Counted from the stretch's first letter, positions 39,951 to 51,349 are shown. The stretch is 64,000 nucleotides of DNA from Stenotrophomonas aracearum (GCF_031834615.1 NZ_CP115543.1:3173001-3237000), one strand, 5' to 3'. Numbers and translations: made by a program. The notes: generated by a model not told the origin, from the sequence alone.

Positions 39951-39989
39951 ACCCATCTTGCGCCGCAGGCGTACCCCAGCGCGTCGCGA

Positions 39990-40655
39990 TCAGGCGTAGC
40001 GGGTGGGGTCCGGCACGCCGGCGTCGGCGAAGCCCTGGGCGCGCAGGCGGCAGGCGTCGCAGTGGCCGCAGGCCGCACCCGTGTCGTCGGCGTTGTAGCA
40101 GGAGACGGTGAGGCCGAAGTCCACGCCCAGGCGCACGCCTTCACGCACGATGTCGGCCTTGCTCAGGAACTGCAGCGGGGCGTGCACCTGGATGCCCGCC
40201 CCTTCCACGCCGGCCTTGGTCGCCAGGTTGGCCAGGGTCTGGAAGGCGCTGATGAACTCGGGGCGGCAGTCCGGGTAGCCGGAGTAGTCCACCGCGTTGA
40301 CGCCGCAGAAGATGTCGTTGGCGCCCAGCACTTCGGCCCAGCCGAGTGCGACCGAAAGCATGATGGTGTTGCGGGCCGGCACGTAGGTGACCGGGATGCC
40401 CTCGCCGCCCGCTTCGGGCACGTCGATGTCGTCGGTCAGGGCCGAGCCGCCGATGCTGCGCAGGTCGACGTTGACGGTCTTGTGCGCGGCCACGCCCAGC
40501 GCTTTGGCCACCGCGGCGGCGGCGTCCAGTTCGGAGGTGTGGCGCTGGCCGTAGCGGACGCTCAGGGCGTGCACGGCGAAGCCCTGCTCGCGGGCCATGG
40601 CGACGACGGCGGCGGAATCCATGCCGCCGGACAGGAGGACAACTGCGTTCTTCAT
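39990..40655 (-). CDS. queC: QueC, 7-cyano-7-deazaguanine synthase
   Basis: A 221-residue enzyme starting [14 protein letters not shown], the PP-loop ATP motif. The C-terminal zinc ligands are in [17 protein letters not shown]. It converts 7-carboxy-7-deazaguanine to preQ0 for queuosine. The start at 40655 is the canonical N-terminus. It follows queE by 75 nt in the same direction. Confidence 0.96.
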   Translation of the reverse strand: MKNAVVLLSGGMDSAAVVAMAREQGFAVHALSVRYGQRHTSELDAAAAVAKALGVAAHKTVNVDLRSIGGSALTDDIDVPEAGGEGIPVTYVPARNTIMLSVALGWAEVLGANDIFCGVNAVDYSGYPDCRPEFISAFQTLANLATKAGVEGAGIQVHAPLQFLSKADIVREGVRLGVDFGLTVSCYNADDTGAACGHCDACRLRAQGFADAGVPDPTRYA

Positions 40656-40730
40656 GAGGGTGTTTCCGGTGGGTTGCGGGAAAGCCAGCACGCTGTCCCG
40701 CGCCGGTACATCAGGGGCGTTCGAACGGGC

Positions 40731-41429
40731 TCAGCGGCCCGGCTCGTCGTCCCACAGAAGCTTGTGCAGCTGCATCTGGAAGCGTACGGGCAAGCGGTCT
40801 TCGACGATCCAGTCGGCCAGCTCGCGCGGCGTGACCTGGCCCTTGCTGGGCGAGAACAGCACCATGCTGCGCTCGTTCAAGCGGTGCTCGCGTACCATCG
40901 CGCGTGCCCATTCGTAGTCGTCGCGGCTGCACAGCACGAACTTGATCTGGTCGCGGCGGGTCAGCAGCGGCAGGTTTTCCAGCCGGTTGCGCGCCATCTC
41001 GCCGGAGCCGGGCGTCTTGAGGTCGACCACGCGAGAGACGCGCGGGTCCACGCCGCTGACATCCAGTGCGCCCGAGGTCTCCAGCGAGACGTCCATGCCG
41101 GCCTCGCACAGCTTCTCCAGCAGCACCAGGCAGCGCTTCTGCGCCAGCGGCTCGCCACCGGTCACGCAGACGTGCTGCACGCCCTGGGCCAGCACCTCGG
41201 CCACGATCGCGTCGATGTCCCACCAGGTGCCGCCGTGGAAGGCGTAGGCGGTGTCGCAGTAGGTGCAGCGCAGCGGGCAGCCGGTCAGGCGCACGAACAC
41301 GGTCGGCCAGCCGGCGGCATCGGCTTCGCCCTGCAGCGAGGTGAAGATCTCGGTGATCTTCAGGCGCGGCAGCGGGGATTGCACGATCTCGCTCGGGGTG
41401 GCGACGGCGTCGGGCGTAGTGGTGGTCAT
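40731..41429 (-). CDS. queE: QueE, 7-carboxy-7-deazaguanine synthase
   Basis: A 232-residue radical SAM enzyme with the cluster motif CPLRCTYC and EIFTSLQGEADAAGWPTVFVR upstream of it. It forms the deazaguanine ring from the QueD product. queC follows. The 139-nt leader before the start contains a SMAG-type hairpin (41468-41490). I looked for a preQ1 aptamer there and found none. Confidence 0.95.
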   Translation of the reverse strand: MTTTTPDAVATPSEIVQSPLPRLKITEIFTSLQGEADAAGWPTVFVRLTGCPLRCTYCDTAYAFHGGTWWDIDAIVAEVLAQGVQHVCVTGGEPLAQKRCLVLLEKLCEAGMDVSLETSGALDVSGVDPRVSRVVDLKTPGSGEMARNRLENLPLLTRRDQIKFVLCSRDDYEWARAMVREHRLNERSMVLFSPSKGQVTPRELADWIVEDRLPVRFQMQLHKLLWDDEPGR

Positions 41430-41467
41430 GATGGGAATCAGAGAATGCGTGTGTCGGAAACGACAGC

Positions 41468-41490
41468 AGCCACGCAGGGCGTGGCTCTAC
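41468..41490 (-). repeat. SMAG-type REP unit (inverted) in the queE leader
   Basis: AGCCACGC, loop, GCGTGGCT, then CTAC, the inverse of the copies at 34127 and 37175. It falls between a perfect TATAAT (minus strand, 41541-41546) and the queE start, so it may be transcribed. Confidence 0.78.
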
Positions 41491-41540
41491 CGGGGTGTGG
41501 CGTCCGTGGTTCAGGCCGATCGCGTCGGTGCCAACGGGGA

Positions 41541-41546
41541 ATTATA
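41541..41546 (-). promoter_or_regulatory. Candidate -10 (TATAAT) upstream of queE
   Basis: A perfect TATAAT on the minus strand in the gap after cpoB, about 110 nt before the queE start. No matching -35 is visible at 16-18 nt. Confidence 0.4.
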
Positions 41547-41568
41547 CCGGCCTGGGCCGGGGGCTGCC

Positions 41569-42387
41569 TCAGCGGATCTGCTGGCCGAGGCGGATGGCCT
41601 GCAGGCGGTCCTGCGCGGTGCGCGCGGCGTCCGAGCCGGGATAGGTGTTGACGACCTGCTCCAGGGTGGCCTGGGCTTCGTCGATCCTGCCTTCGCCATA
41701 CTGCGAAAGACCGACCTTCAGCAGGCCACCAGAGGCCTTGTCGTGGGTCGGGTAGCGCGCCAGGAGGTCGCGGAACTGCGCCTCGGCGAGCGGGAAATTG
41801 CGGGTGGCGTAGTAGCTTTCACCCAGCCAGTACAGGGCATTGGGGGTGTAGACGCCGTTCGGGTACAGCTCCAGGAAGCTCAGGAACAGCTGCGCGGAGT
41901 CGTCGTACCTGCCGGCCTTGAGCGAATCGAAGGCGACATTGTAGGCAGTGCGCTCGTCGCCGCTGGCGGCCAGGCTGCCCGGGTCGCCGTGTACGGAAGG
42001 CGGCCGCTCGGTGGCGGCCGCTGCCGGTACGGCGGGCTTGGGTGCAGCAGCGGGTGCATTCGGGGCCGGAGCGGCCGGCAGAATCGGGGCGCTGCCCCCT
42101 TCAATACGGTTCAGACGCCCGTCCAGGTCCAAATACTGGTCCTGCGAGGTCTGCTTCAACTGGGCGTTTTCGTGCTGGAGCTGCTCGACGGTGCTCTGCA
42201 GCTGCTGCATCTGCTGACGCAGCTGGGTGACCTGGTTCAACAGATCCTGGTTGGAACTGTTGTTGTAGGCCTGCTGTTCGAGCGCGCCAACGCGGTCGGC
42301 CAGGCTCTGTCGCTGGGCCTGCGCCGGTGCGGCAGCCACGAGGGCTGCCGCAACGACCAGCATCAAGGTTTTGATGCCAATGCGCAT
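41569..42387 (-). CDS. cpoB: CpoB/YbgF, Tol-Pal system periplasmic protein
   Basis: A 272-residue protein with a signal peptide (ending AQAQ, about residue 25). An N-terminal coiled coil (about 28-85, rich in QQ and LQ) is followed by three TPRs (from about 150: AYNVAFDSLKAGRYDDSAQLF). It trimerises and links PBP1b activity with Tol-mediated outer-membrane constriction. Last gene of the tol-pal operon, 3 nt after pal. Confidence 0.94.
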   Translation of the reverse strand: MRIGIKTLMLVVAAALVAAAPAQAQRQSLADRVGALEQQAYNNSSNQDLLNQVTQLRQQMQQLQSTVEQLQHENAQLKQTSQDQYLDLDGRLNRIEGGSAPILPAAPAPNAPAAAPKPAVPAAAATERPPSVHGDPGSLAASGDERTAYNVAFDSLKAGRYDDSAQLFLSFLELYPNGVYTPNALYWLGESYYATRNFPLAEAQFRDLLARYPTHDKASGGLLKVGLSQYGEGRIDEAQATLEQVVNTYPGSDAARTAQDRLQAIRLGQQIR

Positions 42388-42390
42388 GGA

Positions 42391-42906
42391 TTACTGCGCG
42401 GTGTAGACGATTTCGACGCGACGGTTCTGCGACCAGCAACCTTCGTTCGACTCGGTGCAGACCGGACGCTCTTCACCGTAGGACACGACGGTGATCTGGC
42501 TGGCCGAACCACCGTTGGCCTGCAGAGCCGAGGACACGGCATTGCCACGACGCTCGCCCAGGGCCTGGTTGTACGCGCGCGAACCGCGCTCGTCGGTGTG
42601 GCCCTGCAGGGTCATGCGGGCCGACGGACGGTCACGCAGGTACTTGGCGTGGCAGGCCATCTGGGCCTGGAACTCCGGCTTGATCGCTTCCTGGTCCAGG
42701 TCGAACAGCACAACGCGCTGGCGCAGGCAGGCGTCGGTGTCCAGGTCGCCCGGGCCGTACAGGCCGGAGGTCGACGGGCCGGTCGGCTGGGTGGTGCTGC
42801 CGGTGTCAACCGGAGCTTCCGGAGCTTCCTTGACCTTCTTGGAGCAACCGGCCAGGACGGCCACGGACAACAGGGAGACAAGCAAAACGCGGGAGGTCTT
42901 GTTCAT
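42391..42906 (-). CDS. pal: Pal, peptidoglycan-associated lipoprotein
   Basis: A 171-residue lipoprotein with lipobox VLAGC (Cys21) and a C-terminal OmpA-like peptidoglycan-binding domain (LQGHTDERGSRAYNQALGERR). It anchors the outer membrane to peptidoglycan and binds TolB. Confidence 0.96.
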   Translation of the reverse strand: MNKTSRVLLVSLLSVAVLAGCSKKVKEAPEAPVDTGSTTQPTGPSTSGLYGPGDLDTDACLRQRVVLFDLDQEAIKPEFQAQMACHAKYLRDRPSARMTLQGHTDERGSRAYNQALGERRGNAVSSALQANGGSASQITVVSYGEERPVCTESNEGCWSQNRRVEIVYTAQ

Positions 42907-42969
42907 GAAATACCTTTGAGGCTCCTAAAGCCGGATGTGGGATGAATACGTGCGGATCTTAACACTCTG

Positions 42970-44292
42970 TTAGCGCTTTGTACGGTATGGCGACCACGAA
43001 GGTTCGCGAACGTCACCGTCGGCCAGCACCAGGCGCTGGCGGACGCGCGCATCAGCCGACACCGCATACAGCACGCCACGGCCACCTTCGCGGGCGGCGT
43101 ACAGCACCATGCTCGCGTTCGGCGCGAAGGTCGGGGACTCATCCAGCGAGCCCGGCGACAGCGTGCTCCAGCGCGGGGAACCCAGGCTGCTGTCCATCAT
43201 CGCGATCTTGTAGGTGTTGCCGCTGCCCTGGGCCACGACCAGCTTCTTGCCGTCGTAGGAGATGCTCGGGGTGGCGTTGTAGTTGCCCTGGAAGGTCACG
43301 CGCGAGGCGCTGCCACCGGTGGAGGGCACCTGGTAGATCTGCGGGCGGCCGCCACGGTCGGAGGTGAAGTAGACGCTGGAACCGTCTGCGCTCCAGGTCG
43401 GCTCGGTGTCGATGGCGAAGTGGTTGGTGAGCTGGGTGAGCTGCTTGCTGCCCAGGTCCATCACGTAGATTTCCGGGTTGCCGCTGCGCGACAGCGACAG
43501 GGCCAGGCGGCGGCCGTCCGGGGAGAACGAGGGGGCGCTGTTGATGCCGCGGAAGCTGGTGACCAGCTCACGGGCGCCGGTGGAGATGTTCTGGATGTAG
43601 ATCGCCGAATTGCCACGCTCGAAGCTGACATAGGCCAGGCGGTTGCCGTCCGGGCTCCACGACGGCGACAGCAGCGGCTCGGCCGAGCGGACGATGGTCT
43701 GCGGGTTGAAGCCGTCTGAGTCGGCCACCATCAGCGCGTAGCGCATGGCATCGCCCTTGCCGCTGGCGGTGACGTAGGCGATCCGGGTCCAGAAGGCGCC
43801 GCGAACGCCGGTGATCTTCTCGTAGATGGCGTCGGCCATCTGGTGGGCGACGTCGCGCATGGCATTGCCACGGGCGGTCATGGCCAGGCCGAGCAGGCGC
43901 TCGCCCTTGGGCACGTCGTACAGCTCGTACTCGACCCGGTAGGCGCCGGCGCCGCCGTCCATGACCCGGCCGACCACGATGTAGTTCTGCTTCAGCGCGC
44001 GCCAGGTGGCGAACTGGATCTCGCTGCCACGGGTCGGCTTTTCAACGATCTGGGCTTCCGGCAGGGTGCGGAACTGGCCCGAACGCTCCAGGTCGGCGCG
44101 TACCACCGAGGCCACGTCGGTCTGCGGCGCGGCGGCCGAGCCCTGGTAGGGCATGGGGACCACGGTGATGGGCAGCGCGGAGGCGTTGCCGCCGATGATG
44201 TCGATATCCAGGCCCCTCTGCTGCGCAACGGCGGCAAAAGGCAGCAACAACAAGACCGCGAACACGGCAAACCAGCGAGGCATCTTCTTCAT
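42970..44292 (-). CDS. tolB: TolB, Tol-Pal periplasmic beta-propeller protein
   Basis: A 440-residue protein; the start [10 protein letters not shown] begins a signal peptide ending AVAQ. The N-terminal domain precedes a six-bladed propeller with repeats such as [30 protein letters not shown] and [16 protein letters not shown]. It binds Pal and the TolA C-terminus. Confidence 0.95.
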   Translation of the reverse strand: MKKMPRWFAVFAVLLLLPFAAVAQQRGLDIDIIGGNASALPITVVPMPYQGSAAAPQTDVASVVRADLERSGQFRTLPEAQIVEKPTRGSEIQFATWRALKQNYIVVGRVMDGGAGAYRVEYELYDVPKGERLLGLAMTARGNAMRDVAHQMADAIYEKITGVRGAFWTRIAYVTASGKGDAMRYALMVADSDGFNPQTIVRSAEPLLSPSWSPDGNRLAYVSFERGNSAIYIQNISTGARELVTSFRGINSAPSFSPDGRRLALSLSRSGNPEIYVMDLGSKQLTQLTNHFAIDTEPTWSADGSSVYFTSDRGGRPQIYQVPSTGGSASRVTFQGNYNATPSISYDGKKLVVAQGSGNTYKIAMMDSSLGSPRWSTLSPGSLDESPTFAPNASMVLYAAREGGRGVLYAVSADARVRQRLVLADGDVREPSWSPYRTKR

Positions 44293-44434
44293 GGGCGCTC
44301 TATTGGGGGAAAAACCAGAACGAGGGATATCAGCACGGCGGTGAACCGTTTCGCAATGATGAACCAACCGGGTGTGAAATCCGAGTGGTCGCGGCGCTGG
44401 ATATCACGGCTTGTTAACGAAACCGCCCGGGACG

Positions 44435-45482
44435 TCAGTCCTGGGCGGTAAACGTAAAGTTGAGCTGGCGCGCGAATACGGTCTCGAAACCGCGGTACGG
44501 CAACGGCTGCGCGTTGAGCACGGCTGCTTCGATCGAGCGTCGGCCGGCCTCGTCGAACGGGCAGTCCGGGCTGACCTTGGCCGAGCTGACGTTGCCGCCC
44601 GGCAGCTGCACGATTTCAATTTTGCAGCGCTGGCCGAACGGCACGTTGTCCGGACGGGTCCACGACGCCAGTACCTTCTGCTGGATGGCGGCCGCGTACT
44701 TGGCACGCAGGTCGTCGCTGGTGCCGCCGCCACCGGCGGCCGGCTGCGCCGCACCGGTGGCCCCTGCGGTGGACTGCCCGGTGGCCGCGCGCGCGGCGGC
44801 CAGCTGGCGCAGCTTCTGCTCGGCCAGCTTGGCTTCCTTCTCGGCGGCCTCGCGGCGGCTGCGGATCTCGGCGATCTTCTTCTGGCGCTCGGCTTCAGCC
44901 TTGACGTCGTTGGCCTTCTGTTCCTGCTCGGCCAGCTTCTTCTTCTGCGCGGCCTCTTCCTGCTGCTTGGCCAGGCGCAGCTTCTGCTCGGCTTCTTCCA
45001 CGCGCTTGCGCTCGGTCAGGTCGATCTGCTCCTGGCGGCGCTTGGCTTCCTGTTCCTGCTTGGCCTTCTCGGCCGAGATCGACATCGCGTTGACCGCGGC
45101 CTGGTCGACCGTGTCCGGCTGGGCGATGCGTTCCTGGGCATTCTGCTGCTGCGGGGTCGGCGCGTCCTGCGGGCGCGGCTCGGGCAGCGGCTGCGGCGGC
45201 GGCACGGTGTCTTCCTCCACCGGAATCGGCTCGGCCACCGGTTCTGGCAGGTCGGGCAGTTTTTCCGAGGCGCGCAGCGCCTGGCGGGCAGCGGCAGCCT
45301 CCGAAGCGCTCAGCTGCAGGCTGGCTTCAATCGCCGGGTCGCCTGCTGCCGCTTCGGTGGAACGCTGCGGCGACCACAGCCACGCGGCGATGAACACCAG
45401 CGCCAGCAGCAGATGCACGAGGATCGCCAGCGCGATCGGCAGACCCCACTGTTCCTCGGGCTGGCGCTGCGGGGGCAGGACG

Positions 45483-45493
<11 letters not shown>
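44435..45493 (-). CDS. tolA: TolA, Tol-Pal energy-transducing protein
   Basis: A 352-residue protein: one membrane helix (about 18-38), a long Glu/Lys/Ala/Gln-rich helix (about 120-240, AEQEQKANDVKAEAERQKK), and a C-terminal TonB-like domain (CKIEIVQLPGGNVSS). It spans the periplasm to reach TolB/Pal. It overlaps tolR by 11 nt and is followed by a 142-nt gap before tolB. Confidence 0.94.
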
Positions 45494-45911
<418 letters not shown>

Positions 45912-45934
45912 GGCAGAGTCCTTGTGCTGGGCGC

Positions 45935-46714
45935 TTACTCGTCGCCTGCGGACTGGCGCTGCAGGATCGAGCTGAACTCTTCGGCGAAGGTTTCAAAGCG
46001 GACTGACAGGCGCTCGACGCGGGTGGTGAAGCGGTTGTAGGCCCACACCGCCGGAATGGCCACGAACAGGCCGATGGCGGTGGCGAACAGCGCTTCGGAA
46101 ATACCCGGGGCGACCGAGGCGATACCGGCCTGCTCGCCGCTGTTGATCATGTCATGCATGGTCACCATGATGCCGAACACGGTGCCGACCAGGCCCACGT
46201 ACGGGGCGGTGGAACCGATGTTGGCCAGCAGCTCCAGGCTGCGCTCCATCTGGTCCACTTCGCGGGTGTAGGTGGTGCGCATGGCGCGCTGGGCGCCTTC
46301 GAGCTGGGCGCGGCCGTCCAGGCGGCGCTTGTCGCGCAGGCGGGTGAATTCGCGGAAGCCGGCTTCGAAGATCGCCTCCAGCCCGCCCACCTTGCGGTTG
46401 CGGTCGGTGGCGGCGCTGTACAGCTTGCCCAGGTCCGCACCGGACCAGAAGCGGCTTTCGAACTCGTCGGCCTCGCGGTTGGCGGCGTTGAACACGCGCG
46501 CCTTGCGGAAGATGATCACCCAGCTGATGAACGAGCCGACCAGCAGCAGCAGCACGATGATCTTCACCGGCAGGCTGGCCTTGATCATCAGGTCCAGGTA
46601 ATTGATGCCACCGCCGTGCGCGGCCTGGGCGACGGTCTGCGACGCGGCGCTGGTGACTTCCTGCGGCAGCGCTTCGACCACCGTGGCCTGCAGGGCCAAA
46701 AGCATTGCGATCAT
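45935..46714 (-). CDS. tolQ: TolQ, Tol-Pal proton-channel subunit
   Basis: A 259-residue MotA/TolQ/ExbB protein with three membrane segments. The later two contain STAPYVGLVGTVFGIM and SEALFATAIGLFVAIPAVWAYN. It lies 10 nt downstream of ybgC and 23 nt before tolR. Confidence 0.95.
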   Translation of the reverse strand: MIAMLLALQATVVEALPQEVTSAASQTVAQAAHGGGINYLDLMIKASLPVKIIVLLLLVGSFISWVIIFRKARVFNAANREADEFESRFWSGADLGKLYSAATDRNRKVGGLEAIFEAGFREFTRLRDKRRLDGRAQLEGAQRAMRTTYTREVDQMERSLELLANIGSTAPYVGLVGTVFGIMVTMHDMINSGEQAGIASVAPGISEALFATAIGLFVAIPAVWAYNRFTTRVERLSVRFETFAEEFSSILQRQSAGDE

Positions 46715-46724
46715 CCGTTGTTCC

Positions 46725-47156
46725 TCAATATGCGGCTGTTTGAATAACGTGGGGTTTCAGCGCGGCGTGGAGAGCATCGTCCATGCCGCGCGGCTTGAAT
46801 GTGGAGGCGTCCAATGCCGCGATCTTCACCTGCGCGGTCAGCAGCGTTTCATCGCCGCGACACACCGCCTGTTCGAACACCATGCTGGCGCGCTTGCACT
46901 GCACCAGCGTGGCGGTCACCAGCAGCGCGTCGTCCAGCCGCGCCGGTTTCAGGAACTCCAGGGTCATCGACCGGACCGCGAACACCAGGCCATGCTCGGT
47001 GCGGGTGCGTTCCTGGCCATACCCCAGCGCCCGCATCCATTCGGTGCGTGCCCGTTCCATGAAGGCCACGTAGCGGGCGTGGTAGACCACGCCGCCAGCG
47101 TCGGTATCTTCCCAATATATGCGTGTCGGCCAACTGAACCGCGCGTCAACCGGCAT
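46725..47156 (-). CDS. ybgC: YbgC, Tol-Pal-associated acyl-CoA thioesterase
   Basis: A 143-residue hot-dog thioesterase with the catalytic motif [17 protein letters not shown]. First gene of the tol-pal group; its start overlaps the ruvB stop by 11 nt, so transcription probably enters from ruvB. Confidence 0.94.
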   Translation of the reverse strand: MPVDARFSWPTRIYWEDTDAGGVVYHARYVAFMERARTEWMRALGYGQERTRTEHGLVFAVRSMTLEFLKPARLDDALLVTATLVQCKRASMVFEQAVCRGDETLLTAQVKIAALDASTFKPRGMDDALHAALKPHVIQTAAY

Positions 47157-48186
47157 CGGGGACCTCCGCGAACAGGTCGGCCGGCGGGTTCTTCGGCTTC
47201 AGGCCCAGGTGGCGGTACGCCTTGTGGGTGGCCATGCGGCCGCGCGCGGTGCGCACCAGGAAGCCCTGCTGGATCAGGTAGGGTTCGACCACATCTTCCA
47301 GCGTGCCGCGCTCCTCGGAAAGGGCTGCGGCCATCGACTCCACGCCGACCGGGCCGCCGTCGAAATAGTCGATCAGGGTGCGCAGCATGCGCCGGTCAAG
47401 GTCGTCGAAGCCTTCCGGGTCGACCTTCAGCATCTGCATGGCGGCCTGCGCCACGTCCTGGTCGATGTGCCCGTTGGCCTTGACCTGGGCGTAGTCGCGC
47501 ACGCGGCGCAGCAGGCGGTTGGCGATACGCGGGGTGCCGCGCGAACGGCGTGCGATTTCCGCCGCGCCTTCGGCGGTGCAGTCGATGCCGAGGATCGCCG
47601 CCGAGCGCCGGACGATCTTCGTCAGCTCCTCGGGGGTGTAGAACTCCAGCCGGTGCACGATGCCGAAGCGGTCGCGCAGCGGCGCGGTCAGCAGGCCGGC
47701 ACGGGTGGTGGCGCCGATCAGGGTGAACGGCGGCAGGTCGATCTTGATCGAGCGCGCCGCAGGGCCCTCGCCGATCATGATGTCGATCTGGAAATCTTCC
47801 ATCGCCGGGTACAGCACTTCTTCCACCACCGGCGACAGGCGGTGGATTTCGTCCACGAACAGCACGTCGTGGGGCTGCAGGTTGGTGAGCAGCGCGGCCA
47901 GGTCGCCGGCCTTTTCGATCACCGGCCCGGAGGTGACCCGCAGCGCCACGCCCAGCTCGTTGGCGATCACGTGGCTCAGGGTGGTCTTGCCCAGGCCGGG
48001 CGGCCCGAAGATCAGCACATGGTCCAGCGCATCGCCACGGGCCTTGGCCGCTTCGATGTAGATCGACAGCTGCTCGCGCACGGGCGCCTGGCCAAGGTAG
48101 TCGGCCATGCGCTTGGGGCGGATGCTGGCGTCGGTGGTGTCATCCTCGCGGGTGGCACCGGCGCCAATGATGCGGTCGTCGGTCAT
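47146..48186 (-). CDS. ruvB: RuvB, Holliday junction branch-migration ATPase
   Basis: A 346-residue AAA+ motor with Walker [10 protein letters not shown], Walker B DEIHR, the sensor GATTR, and the Arg finger region [19 protein letters not shown] set the start at [10 protein letters not shown] (48186). CATAAT lies 6 nt upstream, but GGGAA could also serve as a ribosome site. It is separated from ruvC-ruvA by kup. Confidence 0.96.
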   Translation of the reverse strand: MTDDRIIGAGATREDDTTDASIRPKRMADYLGQAPVREQLSIYIEAAKARGDALDHVLIFGPPGLGKTTLSHVIANELGVALRVTSGPVIEKAGDLAALLTNLQPHDVLFVDEIHRLSPVVEEVLYPAMEDFQIDIMIGEGPAARSIKIDLPPFTLIGATTRAGLLTAPLRDRFGIVHRLEFYTPEELTKIVRRSAAILGIDCTAEGAAEIARRSRGTPRIANRLLRRVRDYAQVKANGHIDQDVAQAAMQMLKVDPEGFDDLDRRMLRTLIDYFDGGPVGVESMAAALSEERGTLEDVVEPYLIQQGFLVRTARGRMATHKAYRHLGLKPKNPPADLFAEVPDAG

Positions 48187-48192
48187 TTCCCG

Positions 48193-48198
48193 ATTATG
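48193..48198 (-). promoter_or_regulatory. Possible -10 (CATAAT) next to the ruvB start
   Basis: CATAAT on the minus strand ends 6 nt before the ruvB ATG, between that gene and a SMAG unit. It would allow ruvB, ybgC and the tol genes to be transcribed separately from kup. Confidence 0.35.
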
Positions 48199-48221
48199 AG
48201 GCAAAAAGACGCGAATTCGAC

Positions 48222-48246
48222 GTAGTGCCGGCCGCCGGCCGGCTCC
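48222..48246 (+). repeat. SMAG-type REP unit between kup and ruvB
   Basis: GTAGTGCCGGCCGCCGGCC followed by GGCTCC: one half of the pair form seen at 28879. It ends 3 nt from the kup stop. Confidence 0.78.
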
Positions 48247-48249
48247 CCG

Positions 48250-50169
48250 TCAAATTTCGACCTGCGCGCCCAATTCCACGAGACGATTCCCCGGAATCCG
48301 GAAGAACCCGGTCGCCGGTGCCGCGTTCCGGTGCATCAGCGCGAACAGCTTGTCGCGCCAGATCGGCATGCCGCGGTTGGCGGTGGCTACGATGGTCTCG
48401 CGGCTGGCGAAGAAGGTGGTGTCCATCGGGTCGAAGTAGATCCCGCCGCGGTCGCACGAGCGCATCAGCGCCAGCGGCACGTCCGGGGTCTCCATGAAGC
48501 CGAAACGCACGAACACGCGGTAGAACTCATCGCCCACCGACTCGATCTTCAACCGCTGGCCTTCCATCGCGTAGGGAATGGGCAGGGTCTCCACGTGCAG
48601 GAACACGTTGCGCTCGTGCAGCACCTTGTTGTGCTTGAGGTTGTGCATCAGCGCATGCGGGGCCACCGAGGGGTCGGCGGTGAGGAACACCGCGGTGCCC
48701 GGCACGCGCACCGGCGGGGCCAGCATCAGCCCCGGCAGGAACGTATCCAGGCGGATGCCGTCCTTGCGGATCTCATCGCGCAGCAGCTCGCGGCCACGCC
48801 GCCAGGTGCGCATCATGGTGAACAGCACGATGCCCAGCACCACCGGGAACCAGGCGCCCTGCAGCAGCTTGGCGCCGTTGGCGATCACGAAACCCAGGTC
48901 GATGATGAAGAACACCACGCACAGCGGAATGATCCAGTAGCGCGAGGTCGGCCACAGCGCGCGCGCCACCAGCACCAGCAGCAGGGTGTCGATCAGCATG
49001 GTCGCCGACACCGAGATGCCGTAGGCCACCGCCAGGTTGGACGAACTGCGGAAGGCCAGCACCAGGCCGATGACCATGACCGCGATGCCCCAGTTGATGC
49101 CCGGGATGTAGATCTGGCCGATGGTGTCGTGCGAGGTATGGGTGATCCGCATGCGCGGGATGTAACCCAGCTGCATGGCCTGGCGCGAGACCGAGAACGC
49201 GCCGGTGATCACCGACTGCGAGGCGATCACCGCCGCCATGGTGGCCAGGATGATCATCGGGTACAGCGCCCAGTCCGGCACCGCCTCGAAGAACGGGTTC
49301 TTCACCGCGCCGGGGTCGTTGAGCACCAGCGCGCCCTGCCCCAGGTAGTTCAACACCAGGCACGGCAGCACGAAGAAGTACCAGGCGTGGCGGATGGGCT
49401 TGGCGCCGAAGTGGCCCATGTCTGCATACAGCGCCTCGCCACCGGTCACCGCCAGCACCACCGCGCCGAGGATGAAGATGCCGTGCCAGCCGTGGTCCAT
49501 GAAGAAGCGCACCGCCCAGATCGGGTTGAAGGCCTTCAGCACTTCCGGGGCGTCAACGATGTTCCAGATGCCGATCGCAGCCAGCGAAACGAACCATACC
49601 GAGGTGATCGGCCCGAACGCCTTGCCGATCTTCTCGGTGCCGAAACGCTGCGCGGCGAACACCAGCAGCAGCACCACCACGGTGATCGGCACGATGAACG
49701 CATGCAGCCCGGGCGCGGCCACTTCCAGGCCCTCCACCGCGCCGAGTACGGAGATGGCCGGGGTGATCACCCCGTCGCCGAAGAACAGCGAGGCGCCGAA
49801 GATGCCCAGGATGCCGACCACGTAGGCCGAGCGCGAGCCGTTGCGCATGGTGCGCTGGGTCAGCGCCATCAGCGCCATGATGCCGCCCTCGCCGTCGTTG
49901 TCGGCGCGCATGATGATGGTGACGTACTTCAGCGTCACCACCAGCATCAGCGCCCAGAAAGCTAGCGAGAGCACACCCAGCACCGTGTCATGGTTGCCGA
50001 CCAGGCCGTAGTGCTCGGAGAAGGCTTCCTTCAGGGTGTACAGCGGACTGGTGCCGATGTCGCCGAACACCACGCCGATCGCACCGACCATGAGGGCCAG
50101 GCCGCCGGCGGCCGGCGCATGGCCGTGCCCGGCGTGGCCGCTGTCGTGCTGGGAGGAAGAGGTGGACAT
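48250..50169 (-). CDS. kup: Kup, low-affinity potassium transporter
   Basis: A 639-residue transporter with about twelve membrane segments in the first 430 residues, the N-terminal signature [17 protein letters not shown], and a C-terminal soluble domain. The start follows GGAG. A short His/Gly-rich N-terminal tail precedes the first helix. It imports K+ with protons. It sits between ruvA and ruvB. Confidence 0.95.
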   Translation of the reverse strand: MSTSSSQHDSGHAGHGHAPAAGGLALMVGAIGVVFGDIGTSPLYTLKEAFSEHYGLVGNHDTVLGVLSLAFWALMLVVTLKYVTIIMRADNDGEGGIMALMALTQRTMRNGSRSAYVVGILGIFGASLFFGDGVITPAISVLGAVEGLEVAAPGLHAFIVPITVVVLLLVFAAQRFGTEKIGKAFGPITSVWFVSLAAIGIWNIVDAPEVLKAFNPIWAVRFFMDHGWHGIFILGAVVLAVTGGEALYADMGHFGAKPIRHAWYFFVLPCLVLNYLGQGALVLNDPGAVKNPFFEAVPDWALYPMIILATMAAVIASQSVITGAFSVSRQAMQLGYIPRMRITHTSHDTIGQIYIPGINWGIAVMVIGLVLAFRSSSNLAVAYGISVSATMLIDTLLLVLVARALWPTSRYWIIPLCVVFFIIDLGFVIANGAKLLQGAWFPVVLGIVLFTMMRTWRRGRELLRDEIRKDGIRLDTFLPGLMLAPPVRVPGTAVFLTADPSVAPHALMHNLKHNKVLHERNVFLHVETLPIPYAMEGQRLKIESVGDEFYRVFVRFGFMETPDVPLALMRSCDRGGIYFDPMDTTFFASRETIVATANRGMPIWRDKLFALMHRNAAPATGFFRIPGNRLVELGAQVEI

Positions 50170-50215
50170 GGAACTCCGGACAGGCGTCAGTCGATGGGGA
50201 GGAAGGCCGGCGCGC

Positions 50216-50803
50216 TCAGCGCAGCGCGGCCTGCAGGGCCTTGCGGATCACGGTGGCGACATCGTCGCCCTCGCTGTTGGCATCGCGCGCCATGCGCGCC
50301 GCTTCCGCCGGCTTGTACCCCAGCTGCTGCAGCGCCACGGTGGCTTCGGACACCGGGTCGGTGGCCATCGCACCGGCAATCGGCGCGCCGCCCCCGCTGA
50401 AATTGGCCGCGCGGTCGCGCAGCTCCAGCACCATGCGTTCGGCGGTCTTCTTGCCGATGCCGGGAATGCGGGTCAGCGCAGTGATGTCGCCGGCCTGCAC
50501 CATGCGTGCGAACTCGTCCACGCTCACGCCCGACAGCACCGCCAGCGCGATCTTCGCACCGATCCCGCTGACCTTCTGCACGTCGCGGAACAGGCGGCGC
50601 TCGCCCTCGCGCAGGAAGCCGTACAGCGAGACGCTGTCTTCCTTCTGCGCGTAGTGGGTGAACAGGATCACCTCGCGGCCCAGGTCGGGCAGGTCGTAGA
50701 AGGTGCTCATCGGCGCCTCCAGCTCATAACCGACCCCGTTGACGTCGATCAGCAGCCACGGCGGCGCCTTGTACGCCACGATCCCACGCAGACGACCAAT
50801 CAT
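50216..50803 (-). CDS. ruvA: RuvA, Holliday junction-binding subunit
   Basis: A 195-residue protein starting [20 protein letters not shown] (OB domain). Helix-hairpin-helix motifs follow in the middle ([15 protein letters not shown] and [16 protein letters not shown]), with a C-terminal RuvB-binding domain. It targets RuvB to junctions. It starts 11 nt after ruvC. Confidence 0.96.
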   Translation of the reverse strand: MIGRLRGIVAYKAPPWLLIDVNGVGYELEAPMSTFYDLPDLGREVILFTHYAQKEDSVSLYGFLREGERRLFRDVQKVSGIGAKIALAVLSGVSVDEFARMVQAGDITALTRIPGIGKKTAERMVLELRDRAANFSGGGAPIAGAMATDPVSEATVALQQLGYKPAEAARMARDANSEGDDVATVIRKALQAALR

Positions 50804-50813
50804 GCAGATGTCC

Positions 50814-51335
50814 TCATTTCCGGCTCCAGGCCTGGCGGGCGTTGACCCCCAGGCGCTGCGCCGTCGCCCGTACATGGGCATGGGTGATGGCCACGGCCAA
50901 CGCGTCGGCGGCGTCGGCCTGCAGCTTGGCTTTCAGGTTGAGCATAAGCCCGACCATGTGTTGGACCTGTTGCTTTTCCGCCGCGCCGCGCCCGACCACC
51001 GCCAGCTTGATCTCGCTGGCCGCGTATTCGTGCACCGGCAGGTCGCGCATGACCACCGCCGAGATCGCCGCGCCGCGCGCCTGGCCGAGCTTCAGCGCCG
51101 AGTCCGGGTTGCGCGCCATGAACACCTTCTCGATGGCCACTTCGTGCGGGCGGTATTCCTCCACCAGCGCATTGAGCCCCAGCACCAGCAGCTTCATCCG
51201 CTGCGGGAAGTCGTCCGCGCCCAGCAGCACCAGCGGCAGGTGGTGCACGTGCACCACTTTGCCGGACGGGTCGACGTCAATGATGCCGACCCCGGTCCGC
51301 TGCGAACCGGGGTCGATGCCGAGGATGCGGATCAT
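50814..51335 (-). CDS. ruvC: RuvC, Holliday junction resolvase
   Basis: A 173-residue RNase H-fold nuclease. The catalytic acids are in [14 protein letters not shown] (first Asp), AIEKVF, and the C-terminal [14 protein letters not shown]. First of the ruvC-ruvA pair, 15 nt after yebC. Confidence 0.96.
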   Translation of the reverse strand: MIRILGIDPGSQRTGVGIIDVDPSGKVVHVHHLPLVLLGADDFPQRMKLLVLGLNALVEEYRPHEVAIEKVFMARNPDSALKLGQARGAAISAVVMRDLPVHEYAASEIKLAVVGRGAAEKQQVQHMVGLMLNLKAKLQADAADALAVAITHAHVRATAQRLGVNARQAWSRK

Positions 51336-51349
51336 GCCGGGCTACGCCG

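Noticed and set aside
41430..41540. preQ1 riboswitch in front of queE
   Set aside because: The leader has no preQ1-I or preQ1-II core; the only structure is the SMAG hairpin.
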